Part shown: in pieces, positions 6,098 through 6,692 of the stretch | How the letters are laid out: every line of letters begins with the position of its first letter | How positions within the stretch are numbered: position 1 is the first letter of the stretch | Notes under the pieces: generated by a model | The model's input: the letters and a program-made list of their open reading frames with translations, nothing else | The model's database searches: none | Told to the model about the DNA's origin: nothing | Source: Planctomycetaceae bacterium | GTDB taxonomy: Bacteria; Planctomycetota; Planctomycetia; Planctomycetales; Planctomycetaceae | Direction: 5' to 3' | NCBI GenBank assembly: GCA_003503535.1 | Contig: DOCI01000327.1 | Span: 1-6,692, forward strand | DNA length: 6,692 nt | Translations under genes and position numbers: made by a program

Positions 6098-6692
6098 ATG
6101 TTGTTTCACCGATTAACAGACAACTTGAGATGCTGGGGACGAGCAATACTTGCCCCCGGCATCACTAATTTTGGAAGCTCGTATTGTACGATCTCAGCTG
6201 ATCGATGTTGTCCGTTCATCGTCTGGCTGATCCTGCCAGTTTTGTCTCTGATTTCCGGCTGTGGATATCACATCGGGGCTCCTTACGATCCTGAAATCCG
6301 CTCGGTCCATGTGCCGATTTTTACTTCAGATTTGTTTCGAAGAGATATCAATATCGAACTCACAGAAGCTGTCCAGAAGGAAATCCGTTCTCGAACTCCT
6401 TACCAGTTATCGACTGCAGATCGGGCTGATACACGATTGATCGGACATGTTGTCGAAGTCAATAAGTCCGTCCTGGGTGAAACGAGTTTCGATGATCCTC
6501 GTCAATTACAACTCGCAATTGGCGTCGAAATTCTTTGGGAAGAAACGTTCGGCGGACAATTGCTCGCCCGGCAGACATTACCCATCGACCCCCAAACTCG
6601 ACAATTGCTCACTCAGTCGAATTTTGCTCCCGAAGTCGGGCAGTCTTACGCAACCGCCAAGCACGAAGCGATTACGCGTTTAGCACGCCGGA
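6098..6692 (+). CDS. lptE: LptE-family LPS-assembly lipoprotein, 3'-truncated by the window
   Basis: The frame opens with ATG directly after the TAA of the BamD-like gene and stays open for 198 codons to the window end, so the C-terminus is missing. A hydrophobic stretch (39-54, FIVWLILPVLSLISG) leads to a lipobox ISGC with Cys55, followed by GYHIG, the Cys-Gly-Tyr/Trp-His start typical of LptE. The mature part has family features: RSVHVPIFTSDLFRRDINIELTEAVQKEIRSR with a strand then a long helix (69-99), TADRADTRLIGHVVEV (106-121), and a following strand region LQLAIGVEILWEE. LptE is an outer-membrane lipoprotein that plugs and assembles the LptD barrel, which places LPS on the cell surface. 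The 38 residues before the hydrophobic core are unusually long for a lipoprotein signal; no later in-frame ATG exists, but TTG codons do (for example 6125). The family call is from memory of motifs. Confidence 0.82.
   Translation, partial: MLFHRLTDNLRCWGRAILAPGITNFGSSYCTISADRCCPFIVWLILPVLSLISGCGYHIGAPYDPEIRSVHVPIFTSDLFRRDINIELTEAVQKEIRSRTPYQLSTADRADTRLIGHVVEVNKSVLGETSFDDPRQLQLAIGVEILWEETFGGQLLARQTLPIDPQTRQLLTQSNFAPEVGQSYATAKHEAITRLARR

Noticed and set aside
6447..6683. 78-codon plus-strand open frame near the window end
   Set aside because: It lies out of frame within the LptE-family gene, whose own frame has a lipobox and family motifs.

Overview
The window looks like a chromosomal fragment of a planctomycete, probably in or near the Gimesia/Rubinisphaera part of the Planctomycetaceae. 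This rests on the style of the proteins: a NHCPF-type thioredoxin-like redoxin, a long BamD-like TPR lipoprotein followed by an LptE-family lipoprotein, and a Cys4 RecO. Moderate base composition and repeat-like intergenic sequence also fit. The assignment is inference from recalled family character; no search was run.

Left part (1-2862), all on the minus strand. Read in the direction of transcription it holds a thioredoxin/AhpC-TSA-like redoxin gene (2862 to 2275), an AT-rich gene for an unrecognised small lipoprotein (2142 to 1468), and an AlaC-type PLP aminotransferase gene (1267 or 1300 to 29). The gaps between them are 130-200 bp and no clear terminators are visible, so these are probably separate units and not a tight operon.

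Middle (2863-3570) is a 708-bp gap between divergent genes with no credible coding sequence. At its centre is a composite, repeat-built element (about 3051-3366). Its near-identical 36-bp ends are in inverted orientation and each carries three CACGGAT units at an exact 10-bp period. They enclose a GC-rich hairpin, a small AT hairpin and a REP-like GTCAGGC/GCCTGAC palindromic module. A possible 5-bp CTTTA duplication flanks it. This is the most unusual structure in the window and looks like a MITE- or REP/BIME-like insertion.

Right part (3571-6692), all on the plus strand: recO (recombination mediator with a Cys4 zinc site), a 178-bp pyrimidine-rich spacer with three CACCTCC copies and three short hairpins, a 531-residue BamD-like TPR lipoprotein, and directly abutting it (TAA then ATG) the first 198 codons of an LptE-family lipoprotein that runs off the window. 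The last two suggest an outer-membrane biogenesis unit: BamD-like proteins serve beta-barrel insertion, and LptE serves LPS export through LptD.

I see no rRNA, tRNA, CRISPR array, transposase, phage gene or recognisable defence system. Apart from the intergenic element, the spacer before the BamD-like gene and the AT-rich lipoprotein gene, the window is ordinary housekeeping DNA.
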